Shown one piece after another: positions 25,101 through 36,127 of a stretch of 64,000 bases of DNA (its first letter is position 1; each line of letters opens with the position of its first letter). The notes under the pieces are model-generated. The model worked only from the letters and a program-made list of their open reading frames with translations, made no database searches and had not been told where the DNA came from. The translations under genes and the position numbers were made by a program. This DNA is from Camellia lanceoleosa (lineage: Eukaryota; Streptophyta; Magnoliopsida; Ericales; Theaceae): assembly GCA_025200525.1 (NCBI GenBank), contig CM045758.1, positions 189,552,463 to 189,616,462 of the forward strand, read 5' to 3'.

Positions 25101-26045
25101 ACATTACTCTCTCACGAAGGAGAGTCCGAATGAATAAGCTAACTAAGCTAATTAAGCTAATTTAAATATTACAACATAAACTAATTAGCTACAACTTATT
25201 ATTTTACAACAAACGCATAATTAAATGCTAATTTAAACTAATTAACTAGCTAACTAGCCCCGGGAAGCGAGGGAGGCCCATGCATGCTCAGCTTACACCC
25301 GAAGAATATCCCCTGTTTGCCCTTGAAAGCCTCTGTTTGCATAACCCTGCACTATTTCCTTATCTTGCACCCTATCATGCATGATCAAGGGCAATGGAGA
25401 CTAAGGAAACTTGGCACATTTCATCACTTTGAGTATGAAATGCCCTAATTTTCCTTATGTTCAATTAATGTCCGATTGAACACATCAAAACAAAACCGAT
25501 TTCTTATCTTGCATACTTTTAGTTTTAACTTGTTTACACATTTTAATTACCTTTCCATTCTTTAACCAATTAAGTCCATTGGTGAGAAGTCCTCTAAAGG
25601 GAAGGAAGTGTCAAACAAGGGGTAGTTTAAGACAAGAGAGAGATATCATGCCGTTGGTAATGAACCCCAAAAAGAGAATTAAACCATTAAGCAATGAACC
25701 TCAATCTCAAGCTTAAGCTATCCTAAGGTTGAAACAACCCTCAAAGCAGATAAAAAGTGAAGAAATGAGGGGGATTACAGAGATTATAAGTGCTAAAATG
25801 AAATTAGAAAAACACTAAAACATGCAATCAACTCAAACAAGTAGTGCCTAAAGGCCTAAAACACCAAGCTTGTGAGAACTATTACACTAGAGGCATGCAA
25901 AACAAGACTCAAATGCAATAAGCAACCAAAAACAGAGTTAAAACAGCCTAAAATAGAGCCTAAAACATGTTGGAATTAAGCTACAAAAGGCTAGAAAATT
26001 AAGCTGACACATGGAGCTAACTAGGCTAGCAAACAAGACACAAGG

Positions 26046-26131
26046 AGGGGAGGCTAATCCCTCCAATTTTGAACTTCAAAACATGATTTTTCCCACTGAA
26101 ACTACTCTAAAATTCAGTGCTAAAATCCTAA
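26046..26131 (-). other. Conserved double-hairpin module, reverse solo LTR (degenerate)
   Basis: GGAGGG/CCCTCC (26046-26066) and CACTGAA/TTCAGTG (26096-26121). Shorter stems than in the other LTRs but at the same place and in the same order. Confidence 0.5.
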
Positions 26132-26584
26132 GAAAAGAAAGTTTGAAAGTGGGAAACAAAGGTGAAAAAGCCTTAAAAGCAAGGAATAAAGAAGGGTGAG
26201 ATACCCCCCCAACCTTAAATGGCCTAAAACACCAATTTTAGCCCACAAAAATAGAATTTTTTACAGTTCAAAAACAGCTCAAAAACAGTAGGAAGAGATT
26301 GGAAAACAAGTGTACTAAAGCAAAGTTAAGAGGCAAATGTTATACCTTTTGAAGTAAAGCTCAATCTTAGACACTAATCCAAGCCAAGAACACTTTCAAG
26401 AGCTCCGAGGAGGCTTCAAGGAACCTTAGCTGAAAGATGATCAACTTTGGTGAAGGAAATGTATGCAAAAGTGTAGTGTAAGTAGGCAAGTGTGTACAAA
26501 TTTGCAAGAGAGAGAGAGAGAAATGTAAAGAGAGAGAGATTTTTTTTCCAAATTTTCTAACCCCTAAAAATGGAAGAGGAGACC

Positions 26585-26597
26585 CTATATATATATA
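26585..26597 (-). promoter_or_regulatory. TATA region of the reverse solo LTR
   Basis: An alternating TATATATATATA tract on the minus strand, about 35-50 bp downstream of the G-box palindrome at 26630-26645. Confidence 0.55.
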
Positions 26598-28330
26598 GAT
26601 AAACAAGCATTTGGCTTAGAAAAATCCATCCATACACGTGTATGGAGATGAGACCAATTGTGCCAACAGTTGGAATAGCTGTCAACAAAATATCTGAAAA
26701 AAGACATTGGTGGCCAGCCGACCACTTGTGATGGCCGGCAGCCACCAGGGGTTGCAAGCTTGAAAGATTTGGTCCAAAACAGGACACAGAGTGGAGGGGG
26801 TTTGAAAGCTCAAAAACAGGGCATTCCGCTGAGGACTTTGAGCACTAAAATGAGCACAAATAATCACAATCATTGAGTGCACGAGTGATGACATCCAAGT
26901 CTTGGGAACGATAAAAAATGAGGTGTCTACACCTGCAGACGGGAGGTAGAGCTCATGTATCCGTATAAAGTGGTGAGGCTGGCTCCACCCTAGTCATAAA
27001 ACTGAACCCGAAGGAGGGTCACCAAGGCACTTAGCAAATGCAAGCCTACCGTGTTCCACCTGTTCGAAAATAAGGTGGTACTAAAAACGAAAATCAGGAA
27101 GCCCTTGGCATACTGCTTGATCTCCTCTATCGTCTCGGGCTCGCTCCCTCTAAATCATTCGGCGAACTAGGTGTATCTGACCATACCCGTCCGATATATA
27201 GGTGGATGTGCTCCTAGCAGCTCGAACTAGGTTGCCTCCCACTCCTCTATATCTGTATCGAGAAAGATCGGATCGCCCTCTACCTCTAAGCCGGTGATCA
27301 TGGCGAAGTCGTAGGGAGTCATCGTTATCTCCCCTATGGTGGAAAAATGGAAGGAGTTGGTTGTGTCCCACCACCTCTCCATGAGCGCTCCTAGGAGAAG
27401 ATGGCTCGCGACGACCCTAATCAAGTGAGAGTAGAATAGGCTGAAGCCAGCCTCGTCAATGATGTCACGAACTCTAGTGGGGAGCTCATCATACTAGTCT
27501 CAGGCGGTCGTGGCACCATAGCCTCTAACGGCGCGAGACTCGTCCTGTGGCAAAGAACAGATGAATCAGATATAAGGCAGTGATGATAGTATAGTCAAAT
27601 GAAAGGTAGTGCAAGAAATGCTAGTAAAAAGAGGTAAAAATGCATGAAAACAGTGTTCATACCTCAACAGCAATCGCTAACAAGTGAGAAGCCGGCTCTT
27701 TCAACAGGAGGTCTTGTAGTGCGCCGTGAGCAAACTCAGTGAAGTGTCTGATGCTTCTGGCAGTAGGCAATATATGTGTCTGGGGGTGATATTTCTCCAG
27801 ATCGAAAGGCCGTCCTCAGCAGTAGCGGCTCTGGCTCGGCCTCAGGCTTGAACTCTGCCTTTAAGTCAGCCTCAAGGTCAGCTACCGGCTCCTCTACCTT
27901 GGGAACAGGTGGAACTACTGGGGGAATCTCGGGAGGAGCCCCATCATGAGGAATCTCGTCCGCCATCTGAAAATGGGTGTGAAGTAGGTGAAAAAGTGAA
28001 GAAAAATACCGAAAAGAGGGTAAACTAGGAAAAAGTCAACCCTAGGAGAGAGAAAATAGAGGAAAAAGTCAAAGCCAGGAAAAGTGCACAGAACTCGAGA
28101 AAAACTCAAGGGGAATAAGCCTTGAATGGTGGAAATGAGGAAAGAAGCACTGAAATCAAATTTCAATTAGTTCAAAGTGAAAGAAACAAAGAGGGTTTAG
28201 CGAATCAACTTCGCGTGGGGTGTTGAAAAATGCATAGAAAGCGCAAATCTAGAGAGAATGAGTGCTTAGAGAGAGAGAGGGAGAAAGATTTCAACGCTAG
28301 AGAAGTGAGGAAATGAAGTGTGGAGGTGTG

Positions 28331-28340
28331 TATTTAAATA
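28331..28340 (-). promoter_or_regulatory. Putative promoter of the host antisense PMD gene
   Basis: TATTTAAATA about 365 bp upstream of the PMD ATG (27966), followed on the minus strand by a CTCTCTCTCTCTAAGC tract (about 28290-28264). The young element has TATAAAAT (41146-41139) about 345 bp upstream of its PMD ATG, also followed by a CT repeat. The shared arrangement supports a dedicated antisense promoter. Confidence 0.55.
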
Positions 28341-28439
28341 CCCGAGCCAAAAGGTCAAATTTGCCTTTGATCGCCATCGATGGTGGCGGTGGCAAGACTG
28401 CCGACAGCCTATCCTTGTGGTCGAGGCGCCCTTAGCCTC

Positions 28440-29071
28440 TCCGTGGTCCTGATGCTATTTTGTGTCCTTGGTTTTCAAGAAATACAAGGACAGTTCACTA
28501 TTTGGTTCAATTTGTCTTTACGAAAGCTTTAAACTGCGTTTTTGGTGCACGATGTTCATTACCTGTCAACATGAACGAGGTGTCTTTCGAGAGGTAAGTC
28601 AAAAGTTACCGTGCATGAATATGTATTTCTCCGTTGTTGCATGAATATGCATTTCACTTCTTTGCGTAGAACATGCATTTCATATATGTTGTTGCATATA
28701 ACATGCATTCCACGCATATTGCATGTGTGTCTTGCATCCGTTATGAATCAAGCATGGAATATGCATTCGCTGTTGAATTATGCATAGAACATGCTTTCGC
28801 TCTTGAATCATGCATAGAATATGCTTATGTTTTTGTTTGTTTCGCATAGAACATGCTATTAACATTGTATCTCGATTGTTTGTTTCACATAGAACATGCC
28901 ATTGCCATTGTATCTCGGTTGTTTGTCTTGCATGGAACATGTATTGCATTGTATCGCACTTGTTAAGTTTCTTTCTTACACATGCAAGATATTGTATGTA
29001 TGCTTCATTCAGAGGAATTTCAGGTAAAATCATTTGTGCCATTTTCAGATCACATCCTTTTCTCCTATTGT
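28440..29071 (+). repeat. Degenerate CATGCATTTC-type repeat region in the host element
   Basis: Short imperfect repeats such as TAGAACATGC and GCATGAATATGCATTTC run through about 28600-28960. The end (TTGTTAAGTTTCTTTC...ATATTGTATGTA, about 28960-28998) matches 44053-44091 of the young element, so this is the conserved tail between the antisense gene and the 3' LTR. No coding potential seen. Confidence 0.55.
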
Positions 29072-29446
29072 GTGAGACACGTTAGGATCACCACCCTTCG
29101 GTTAAAAACATTCGGGTGCGCCCGGTGTTCACACCACTCTTCCTCCTTTCGCATGAGATGTGTTAGGATTGTTTGCTTCGGTTAAAAACATTCAAGTATC
29201 CTTGGTGTTCACACCACCCTTCGATTAAAAACATTTGGGCGCGCTCGGTGTTCAAACCACTCTTCCTCCTCTCGCGTGAGACGCGTTAGGATTGTTTTCT
29301 TTGGTTAAAACCGTTCGGGTACGCCTGGTGTTCACACCACCCTTCGGTTAAAAACATTCGGGTGCGCCCGGTGTTCACACCACTCTTTCTCTTCTCGTGT
29401 GAAACACGTTAGGATTGTTTGTTTCTGTTAAAAACATTCAGGTGCG
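29072..29446 (+). repeat. Minisatellite in the host element tail, left half
   Basis: About four imperfect units of roughly 85-105 bp built from CGTTAGGATTGTTTGCTTCGG, TTAAAAACATTCGGGTGCGC and GGTGTTCACACCACTCTTCC. The array is cut by the young element at 29446/29447 and continues at 48172-48440. GGTGT-TC-ACACC forms a small inverted repeat in each unit. Confidence 0.8.
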
Positions 29447-29814
29447 TGTAGACACCCCATTTTTGACCGTCCTCAAGACTCGGACGTCACCGTTTGGAGT
29501 TCCCGGAGTTCTCGGCTCGCGCGCTTTGCCTCAGGACCTCCGAACTTGGCCGTTTTGTGTCCGGTTCTGCACCAGACACCTGTGTTTTGCCTTAGAGGGG
29601 CAGGGAATGCTTTGTGAGGCATTCCCACACACCATCGGCTGTGGCTAGAGGCCACCGGCTGGATGTAGTTGCCACGGCACTATATTGTGCCGGTCGGCAC
29701 TATTTTGTGCCGGTCGGCACTAAATTTTGTCAAAATGACATTTTTTGCCGGCCGGACACTGTGCACTTGCTTTCTGAGATATTTTCAGACATTTGTGTGC
29801 CATTGGCTTCCCTT

Positions 29815-29830
29815 CCATACACGTTTATGG
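29815..29830 (+). promoter_or_regulatory. G-box palindrome upstream of the TATA box, 5' LTR
   Basis: CCATACACGTTTATGG, one base from the perfect palindrome at 44901-44916 of the 3' LTR. CACGTG cores of this kind are bound by plant bZIP and bHLH factors; that it acts here is inferred. Confidence 0.55.
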
Positions 29831-29874
29831 AGGGATGAGCCCTTGTTTGCTTAGCTTGTAAGTCTTACAAGTTC

Positions 29875-29880
29875 TATAAG
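29875..29880 (+). promoter_or_regulatory. TATA box of the 5' LTR
   Basis: TATAAG in GTTCTATAAGAGGAAGG, 45 bp after the palindrome. This is the likely promoter of the element's genomic RNA, giving an R-U5 leader of roughly 3.2 kb before the PBS. Confidence 0.6.
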
Positions 29881-30390
29881 AGGAAGGCTCTTCTTCTTGG
29901 CTTAGGGTTGAAATTCTTGAGAGGTTTCAGCTATTTTAGAGAGAAACCAAGCTCTGGTTATAGGTTAGATCATATATCTATTCTATCTCTCTTTTCCTTG
30001 CTTATTTAGTACACTAGGTGCTTTAGTTCACACTTTTGCACACAAGCACCTAGTGTTTCACCTTCCCCTTGCTACTGAGGTTCCAAGAGGTTGTTCTTGA
30101 GGTTTGTGGCTGGTTTGAAGCTAAAGGAAGCCATCACACCACCATCTTTGAAGAAGGCTACAAGGGTAAGGACCTAGTCCTCTTTTTACCCCCTTTTTGT
30201 ACCTTGTTTTTACATAGTTTAAAACAGTTTTTGGGCTTAGTTTTTGGCACATAAAAGTTCTGATTTTTGACCCTCTTTATTGTATATTAAGAGTGTTTTG
30301 TGGTTTGGGGAGGTTTGACCCCCTTTAGACCTTGAAAAGGGTCCCTTTTTGTGCTATTTTGGAGAGATCCGGGACTTGTGTGTTTGGGCC

Positions 30391-30430
30391 TCTCCACCAC
30401 TGAAATCTTGAGGGATTTCAGTGGTGGAGA
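30391..30430 (+). other. Hairpin 1 of the conserved LTR module, perfect 17-bp stem
   Basis: TCTCCACCACTGAAATC (30391-30407) is the exact reverse complement of 30414-30430, with a 6-nt loop TTGAGG. It is the strongest of nine homologous hairpins. In the 3' LTR the only stem change is A to G at about 45505, which keeps a G-U pair in RNA. Confidence 0.8.
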
Positions 30431-30449
30431 TGGTGCCATAAAGTCCTAG

Positions 30450-30474
30450 AAAGGGGAGGGCCACCCCCTCTCCT
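30450..30474 (+). other. Hairpin 2 of the conserved LTR module
   Basis: AAGGGGAGGG and CCCCCTCTCCTT can pair across a short loop about 20 bp after hairpin 1. Equivalent G-rich/C-rich stems follow hairpin 1 in every LTR of the window. Confidence 0.7.
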
Positions 30475-33150
30475 TGATGTCCTTGAAAAGGGCAAGTCTT
30501 ACCTCTTGAGAGAGCACCATGCTTGAGTATGTATTGAACATGTTTGAGTTGTTTTTCATGCTTATTATGCCATGTTTTAACTTGGTTTTAAGTTGGTTTT
30601 GGTCTCCTATGCATACTTAGCATGGTTGCCTTGTAATGCCCTTTTATGCTCTAACATGCCTAGGTAGTATGCCTTAGTCTTTAACATGTTTTAGGCTTGC
30701 ATTTGTGAAGATTTTGTGCTTATATTTCCATGTTTTAGGTCTGCCCATAAGTATTTTGGTCAATCTTAGCATGTTTAATATAGCCCCTTTGCATTTGGCT
30801 TGTTGGCCTTAAGAGTTTGGATGTGTAGCATGCCTTTGTTTGCATTGTTTTGATGGTTTGGAATCACCTAGCATGCTATTTCAGTCCATTTGGTGTGCTT
30901 GTATGCTTACCTTGCATGCTCCTTCGTGACTTCTTAAGCTTGTGTTATATGCTCCATGTTTAGGCCTTATTGCATGCCTTAGATTCCATGTCCCTTAGAT
31001 GCCATCTAAGTGGTCCTTTGGGCCTAATTTGACATGCTAAAAATCTGTTTTGAGTTGTTAAGTGCATGCCATAATTGCCTTGCATAGGTGTAGGTCAATG
31101 CCCTATTGGCTTGCCTTAGCCTAAGACCATTTGCATGCTTTATTTGGCATGCTTTATCCCATGATTTGGCATCATGTTTAACATAAATTTCAGAGCTTTT
31201 AATGCATGCTTTTAGTCCACGTTTGGTCTCTTTAAGTGTGCTTGAATATTGCTTGTTTATGCCTTGGGTTTGGTACCTTAACATGTGCATGTGTGTGTGT
31301 GTTTAGTCTCCCTTTGTAGGCTCCTTGGCCACTGACTTTAGGCCTATTTGAGTTGCCTAGACCATGTATAAGTCCATCCCTCATGTGGTTTGCATGCTTG
31401 ACTTGTGTGCTTGTTTGCATGTTTGCATAAGTGTATCACATTGTCCATCTTGCATCCTAGATAACATGCTTAGGATTGCACCACATTGACATGCATGCCA
31501 AGCCTCTTGAAGTGAGTTTGATAGAGGTTTGGCACCCTTTTGTGCCTATGTGTTTTGCATGCATTTGAAAGTGAAGTTGCATTCTTGGTTCTTAGGGCCA
31601 TCATGCATGAAAATGCGCGATTGGTGGTCCGGGAACCGAGGCACATGCCCCCTTGAGTCAATAACATGATAGGGAGTGTGTTTGGTGCATAAATGGCTTG
31701 AATTGCATTGCCTTGCATGTTGTTTCCCTCTGCTGCTGTGAGTTGCAGGTTCTGCAGGAATTTTGTGCCGACCGGCACTATTTAGTGCCGACCGTGATCA
31801 ATCGGCAATGATGAGTGAATTCAGTTTGTGGCCTCCTCCTTCGTGGTGCTCGCCTCGGTGGTACTCCCCAGTGCTCTGAGAGGTGCTTCAGGGATTTTGG
31901 GAATTTTCTGAAGAGGAGAGCAGAGGAAACAGAGGCACACTTGCAGCAAGTCTGATTCGAGCTGGCCCCGAGCGCGCGCTGCTTTTGGCCCTCATCCCGA
32001 GGCGATTTACTGTTTAATTAGATTAATTAATTTATTTAATTAATTTAGTTAATTTGTAATATTTAATTAGCTTGCGTAGTTAATTAATTTGTATTATTAT
32101 TTTGGTCCCTCCGAGCGAGGGCAAAATTGTAATAAGTGTGCGTGAGTGGATGTATGTCTTCCAACCCCCATTTCTTTCTAACCCTTTTATTTACCTGCTT
32201 ATGGTAATGGACTAGGGCATGTTTATTTTAGCATACCTTATGCAATGCATGCGTGCATTCATGCATTTGTTTACATACATCGGGCTCGGCACATCATGCA
32301 AACCGCATCGTACTTTCAATTCCAAATTGAATACGTGATAGTTGTTGCATCTCATGTGCCATGTTTAGGGTTAGTCGAGCCAGATTACAATGCACCTCTG
32401 TATGTGTCGCTTTAGCCACTTAACATGAACTAGGTCATGCATGTTTGCTGACTAGTTTCTTGTTTTTGGCACGAGTCTGATGTAAGTTTTATGGCTTTAG
32501 CATATCGCATGCGTGTGAATGTTTACCATGACGGTATGCTTGCCATGCTGACTAAGTGCTTACATGATAAAAATGTTTGAATGCTGTGGGTGGAGGTTGG
32601 ATTGCGAGTTGGAACAACTCGTTGAAATCCGAATTTTAGCCTACTTGCGAGTAGCAAAAACTAACACGTTTTTCGAGACAAAACGGATATGCAATGCTTA
32701 TTTCCAAATTAGGCAATCTAGTCTATACTTTTGTGTTGTGCGCATCACGTAGTAAATTCTAGGCTAATAATCGGAATAAGAACGCATAAAGTTTTCAAAA
32801 ACGGATATCACGGTTAGTAGAGGCCGGTCTTCGGACCGGGCGAAAGGGGGTGCTCATAGCTGACCTTCCCCGATCGTACCCAAGCTCCCGAGCCGAGACA
32901 TTTGGTGATGGCGGACACGTGACCTTCGGCACCGAGTCAGGGTTTCCTAAATTTCCCATTTTAAAATATTTAGGTGGCGACTCTGTAATCTGGCAAACCA
33001 GTCCATGTTTGGTACTACTTTTTCAAAAATCTGTTTTCTCAAACGATTTGCCAGAGTTAGACTCTTTGGTTCAAGATTTAAGAACCGCAACAAACACAAA
33101 AAGGGAGTCCGAACTGTAGCCGAGGTTCCCCGCGGGCTTGCTACAGTTTC

Positions 33151-33168
33151 TGGCGACTCCGCTGGGGA
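33151..33168 (+). other. Primer binding site (tRNA-Arg type)
   Basis: TGGCGACTCCGCTGGGGA begins 5 bp after the 5' LTR. The first ten bases complement a tRNA 3' end ...GGAGTCGCCA, as in plant tRNA-Arg species whose acceptor stem begins GACTCC. This PBS is known for Ogre/Tat elements. It primes minus-strand cDNA. Confidence 0.88.
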
Positions 33169-33873
33169 GTTTAGAGAGCTTGACTCGAACTCGTGATATC
33201 CCGTTTCGACTTCATTTATGTGTCTCTTTGCATTGCATGTGCATTGGTGCGCCTAGGACACCGTGTTGGCCATCTGCTATTCCTGAGCGGTTTGCTGGAG
33301 GCATGACTTTGTCAAAGCATGCCATAAGGCTGACCGGTTGCGGGCTCTGCCAGTTTGGGAACACAAACCCTGGTTTTTCCGGGGCACCCTTTTTGACCAT
33401 TCGGCCTAGTACATATTCGGATCCATAGTGACCATTCCAAACTAGGATAGGTTGCTTTACCCGATATAGGTTGTTTGAAACCGCTGTGTGCGTAGTGAAA
33501 CCCTAGCTCGTGACAAAATAGGACAGGGAAACCCTACCCCAACATAGGGGTGTTTTGGCTCTCATTTCTCTGCTATGTGCTTTTAGAGTGTGTCTCTGCA
33601 GGGAATATACATATCAGTTTACAAGTGTGAGTATCGGAATCAGGGGCACCGATGTCGATGTTATTGAGAACCGATTATATCTGCGGGTATCGATTCGCTT
33701 TTGGGACCCGATGATTACGAGGAAGTTATTAGTAGTAGGGATCGATTGATTGACTACACCTATGTTTGATCTGTTTGAAATTTGAAAGCTTTTGTCAGTT
33801 TTTCCTTCGAGGTTCGAGAATTGAAATTGAAACAGAATAGTCAGTATTCCTCTTTGCTGAGGCAGGACTAAAC
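33169..33873 (+). other. Untranslated leader between PBS and gag
   Basis: About 700 bp without a supported reading frame. It contains a GCATTGCATGTGCATTGGTGCGCC stretch and several dispersed GATCGATTG/TATCGATTCG words. This is the usual place for packaging signals, but nothing specific can be identified. Confidence 0.45.
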
Positions 33874-34806
33874 ATGACGCAGAACTCAGAAGAGATTGTG
33901 GCCATGACGGTCGCGTTGAGTCAGGAAGTCACCCTGAGGATGGCTACATCGACATACCGCATCCGCCTAGGTCGCTTTGCCGCACACCAATTTGGGCTCC
34001 TCAAGCATGCCGGGCTCGTGAGCCTACTACTTTCGAACTAATGGGGATGATAGGTGATCTCCAAAGGTGCATGACAGATCTCACCTATGGAATGTCGGTT
34101 TCACCACTAATTTGCACCTATCTTTGGAAGCCGTACCCAAGAGCCCCATTGTTGGGTCGGTGTCATCGAACTTCGACCAAGCGGAGATGGCCTCCAACTA
34201 TGGCAACAATGCATTAAACCAAGCTCTAGATCGGTGAGGCGAGAGGAGAGCAAGATGAAGGCGAGGTGACCCTATTGAACAAGCTGTGGGCGATAGAGGC
34301 TTTGGGAATGAACAAACAACAGATATCGCATCATGTCAAAAAGTTGTGGAGGACGTTTTCCCCACTCCGAGGGAAATTCGATCAATCGAGAGAATCGGGA
34401 TAGGCCGTCATGCCAAGCAGTTCTTCCCCTTCGGCCTTACATCGGAAGGATCCAAAATCAAGGCCGCACGATCCGTTTGCTAGTGCATCTAGCAAGAGTG
34501 CTCAAAGTACCCGGCCAGGGCGCGGGGTCTTCATGCTCTCTATATGCCATTGTCCAAGGCATTGCAGATCCTTGCGAAAGGGACACCTTAAGCCCCTAGA
34601 GCGGCCGCTCAAGAATCTCCACGATACCCATGGTGCTTCCTGTCTTGTCGCGTACCATCAGCGGTGGCCATGCCACGATAATTGTTTCCGTCTTCGGCAC
34701 GAGGTGCAAGATTTGATTGATAACGAAGTTATCCTCCCTCCCACTTCAGCAAAGTCCGTCACCACTCAGTTGTTGGATTTTGAAGATACAGATACCGCGA
34801 GTATAT
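33874..34806 (+). pseudogene. gag remnant of the young element
   Basis: Starts at ATG 33874 (MTQNSEEIVAMTVALSQEV), an N-terminus like Tat gag proteins. After frameshifts, 34560-34760 reads GHLKPLE...YHQRWPCHDNCFRLRHEVQDLID. This is the C-terminal Tat Gag segment whose usual form is Y-C-x-x-H...GH-x-x-x-x-C; here the first Cys is missing. Gag would form the particle. The region is under 1 kb, clearly shortened, with several frame breaks and stops, so it cannot encode an intact Gag as written; some breaks may be sequence errors. Confidence 0.75.
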
Positions 34807-35812
34807 AAGCAGAAGGTGAACCGCCTGAGGGCAGTGTTTGGTACATTTTTGGATGTGGCGTTTGGCACGTATTTTTGGGCATCCGTGAATCTTGGCCTTG
34901 CACTTTCTGACTTGGGTGTCGAGTCAGTCTTTTGTTTTGTCTTGAGTCTGTCTCATTGTCTTGAGTCGATCCTTTTGTAAAGTGCATCTAATTGTAATGA
35001 GTCAGTCCCTCTTTTGTATAGAATACTAGGTGACTTCGGGGTTGTTGCCTCAAGCACCGTTTTGTTTTGTAAAGTACTTCTTTTTGCTTTCTTTTTGGGT
35101 CCGTGGAGCATTGCATCCGAGGAACACAGATAAACAATTTGTGGCTATCGTGTTCCCGTACTATTTGTGTTGGGCTAGTTGTGCCAGAGAATTCGAATGG
35201 GGTGACAAGACATTCTGCCTGCTCTTTTGTGCCTTAAAAATTATTGCTTTGACCTAAGTTTTTCGAAACTTTTTAAGCACTGCGGTGAAAACGAAGAGGA
35301 AGAAATTCCTCGGGTTTTACAAAGTTTTGATCATTTTGAAAGAAAGAGAGGCGTGCTAAACTTTTAATGAATGAAATCATCCTTGTCAGCGTGAGTACTG
35401 AGAAGGACCCTAGCACGATCGAGGCGGTTACAGATTATCTTCAATCTGACGATTTGTCGCTTTCTTAAAAACTTTCAAAAACAAAATGTTTTGCACAGTC
35501 CTGCGAAGACCTGTGTGGAATCGCTCTTGAGATTGCGCAGCTTAGGATCGCTCTCAGCCTCGAGACTCGACCCTTCATTTCCCAAACCTTGGACCGGCAT
35601 CCAGAATTTAGTTATCAATGCAAGGCCTGTGAGGCCAGACTCGAAGCAGCCCTTGATCAAGAGGCACCGAAATCGGAGCAAAAGATTAGATTTCACCAAA
35701 AGAAGTTTGCAAAGCAACCATGATGGAATCTCTGCGCAAATCATTCTCCGGGAAAGGGGCGTCAATCTCAAAACCATTTGGCATGGATTTGTTACACTTT
35801 TACCCTTTGAGA
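34807..35812 (+). other. Internal region where protease-RT-integrase would be expected
   Basis: In the host element pol occupies several kilobases between gag and the post-pol motif. Here only about 1 kb separates them. I see no FVDxGSS-type protease motif, YxDD, RNase H acidic triad or integrase HHCC/DDE motifs in any frame. Short frames (34717-34980, 35030-35257, 35491-35859) resemble nothing I recognise. This supports a large internal deletion or an originally pol-less element. Confidence 0.6.
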
Positions 35813-36127
35813 GGCTCGCTGGGCCGAAAACCCGGAAGGGCGGTCTAGGCAAAAGTTAGAGCAAAGAAAAATGCAAAAATGCAAAAAAAAAAAAAAAAAG
35901 AAGAAAGAAAAAATATATAGCAAAAGAAATAAAAAATGAAAATACAAAAGAAAAAGAAGAAAAGAAAGAAGAATATAGCTCGCAAGGTCGAAAACCCGCA
36001 TCGGGCGCCTTGGTAAAAGTAAGAGCCTAAAAATAGTGAAGGTTAAAATACCCGAGAGTACCTTAACCCGAACTACGTAAGGCTTGATTCCCATGTTTGG
36101 GATACGTAGGCAACTTCATCCTGAAGT
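35813..36127 (+). other. Conserved post-pol spacer with duplicated hairpin motif (young element)
   Basis: GGCTCGCTGGGCCGAAAACCC...GGGCGGTCTAGGCAAAAG (35813-35865), a purine-rich A tract (35866-35975), a second copy (35978-36033) and the GGGATACGTAGGCAACTTCA block (36096-36116). Same order as 19605-19825 although pol is gone, so this stretch was kept independently of pol. Confidence 0.6.

Larger units (their letters stand above)
24043..26931 (-). mobile_element. Solo LTR, reverse orientation, 2,889 bp, inside PMD exon 2
   Basis: On the plus strand it starts TGTAGCTCGACTC and ends GAGGTGTCTACA. The flanks are CCCGC (24038-24042) and CCTGC (26932-26936): a TSD with one difference that a CpG C-to-T change explains. 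Removing it joins PMD exon 2 in frame (TSRLQ/GDLIEGYWRAWE). Its end, AAAAAGAGTCGAGCTACA on the minus strand, matches the 3' LTR of the host element (ending at 56820), so it belongs to that shorter subfamily. It holds the palindrome CCATACACGTGTATGG (26630-26645), TATATATATA (26585-26597) and degenerate double hairpins (26046-26131). Confidence 0.93.
22150..27966 (-). pseudogene. Antisense plant mobile domain (PMD) gene in the host Tat element, six exons, broken by a solo LTR
   Basis: A PMD (aminotransferase-like plant mobile domain) protein lies opposite to pol. Exons inferred on the minus strand, all GT-AG: 27966-27663; 27544-26932 joined to 24042-24003 across a solo LTR; 23767-23606; 23510-22962; 22874-22776; 22550-22150. 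The start MADEIPH is matched by MADDIPH in the young element. Exon 2 has the PMD core (MERWW.TTNSFHF..GEITMTPYDFAMITGLEV.GDP, then YAKGFLIFVFSTTLF and GASLTTLYGYMSS). Exon 4 has PWATMPVGI...RFRILLEGP-type sequence (here SRYRILLEGPVCRAWFLGERF). Exon 6 ends in an acidic Ser/Asp/Glu-rich tail and a basic KKTKR, possibly nuclear. Decay: a frameshift near 27825 and several stops, mostly TGG to TGA/TAG, CGA to TGA or CAG to TAG. PMD proteins occur in transposons and as MAIN/MAIL1-type silencing factors; the role here is unknown. Confidence 0.85.
29447..33145 (+). repeat. 5' LTR of the young element, 3,699 bp
   Basis: TGTAGACACCCC to GGGCTTGCTACA. It contains GTGCCGGTCGGCAC repeats in U3 (29685-29755), the G-box palindrome with one change (CCATACACGTTTATGG, 29815-29830), TATAAG (29875-29880), a donor-like ACAAGGGTAAGG (30163-30174), hairpins (30391-30430 and 30450-30474), the poly(A)-like TTGTAATAAGTGTGCG near 32129 and a PBS look-alike TGGCGACTCT near 32974. 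It lacks about 35 bp found just inside the 3' LTR (after GGACGTCACCG). Confidence 0.93.

Noticed and set aside
22150..27966. MULE (Mutator-like) transposon insertion as the carrier of the PMD gene
   Set aside because: PMD is found in some MULEs, but I see no transposase and no terminal inverted repeats, and the gene is at the same place in two Tat elements.
31024..31420. Minus-strand open frames repeated at 46109-46505
   Set aside because: Identical because they lie in the two LTRs of one element; no family resemblance and not in other LTRs.
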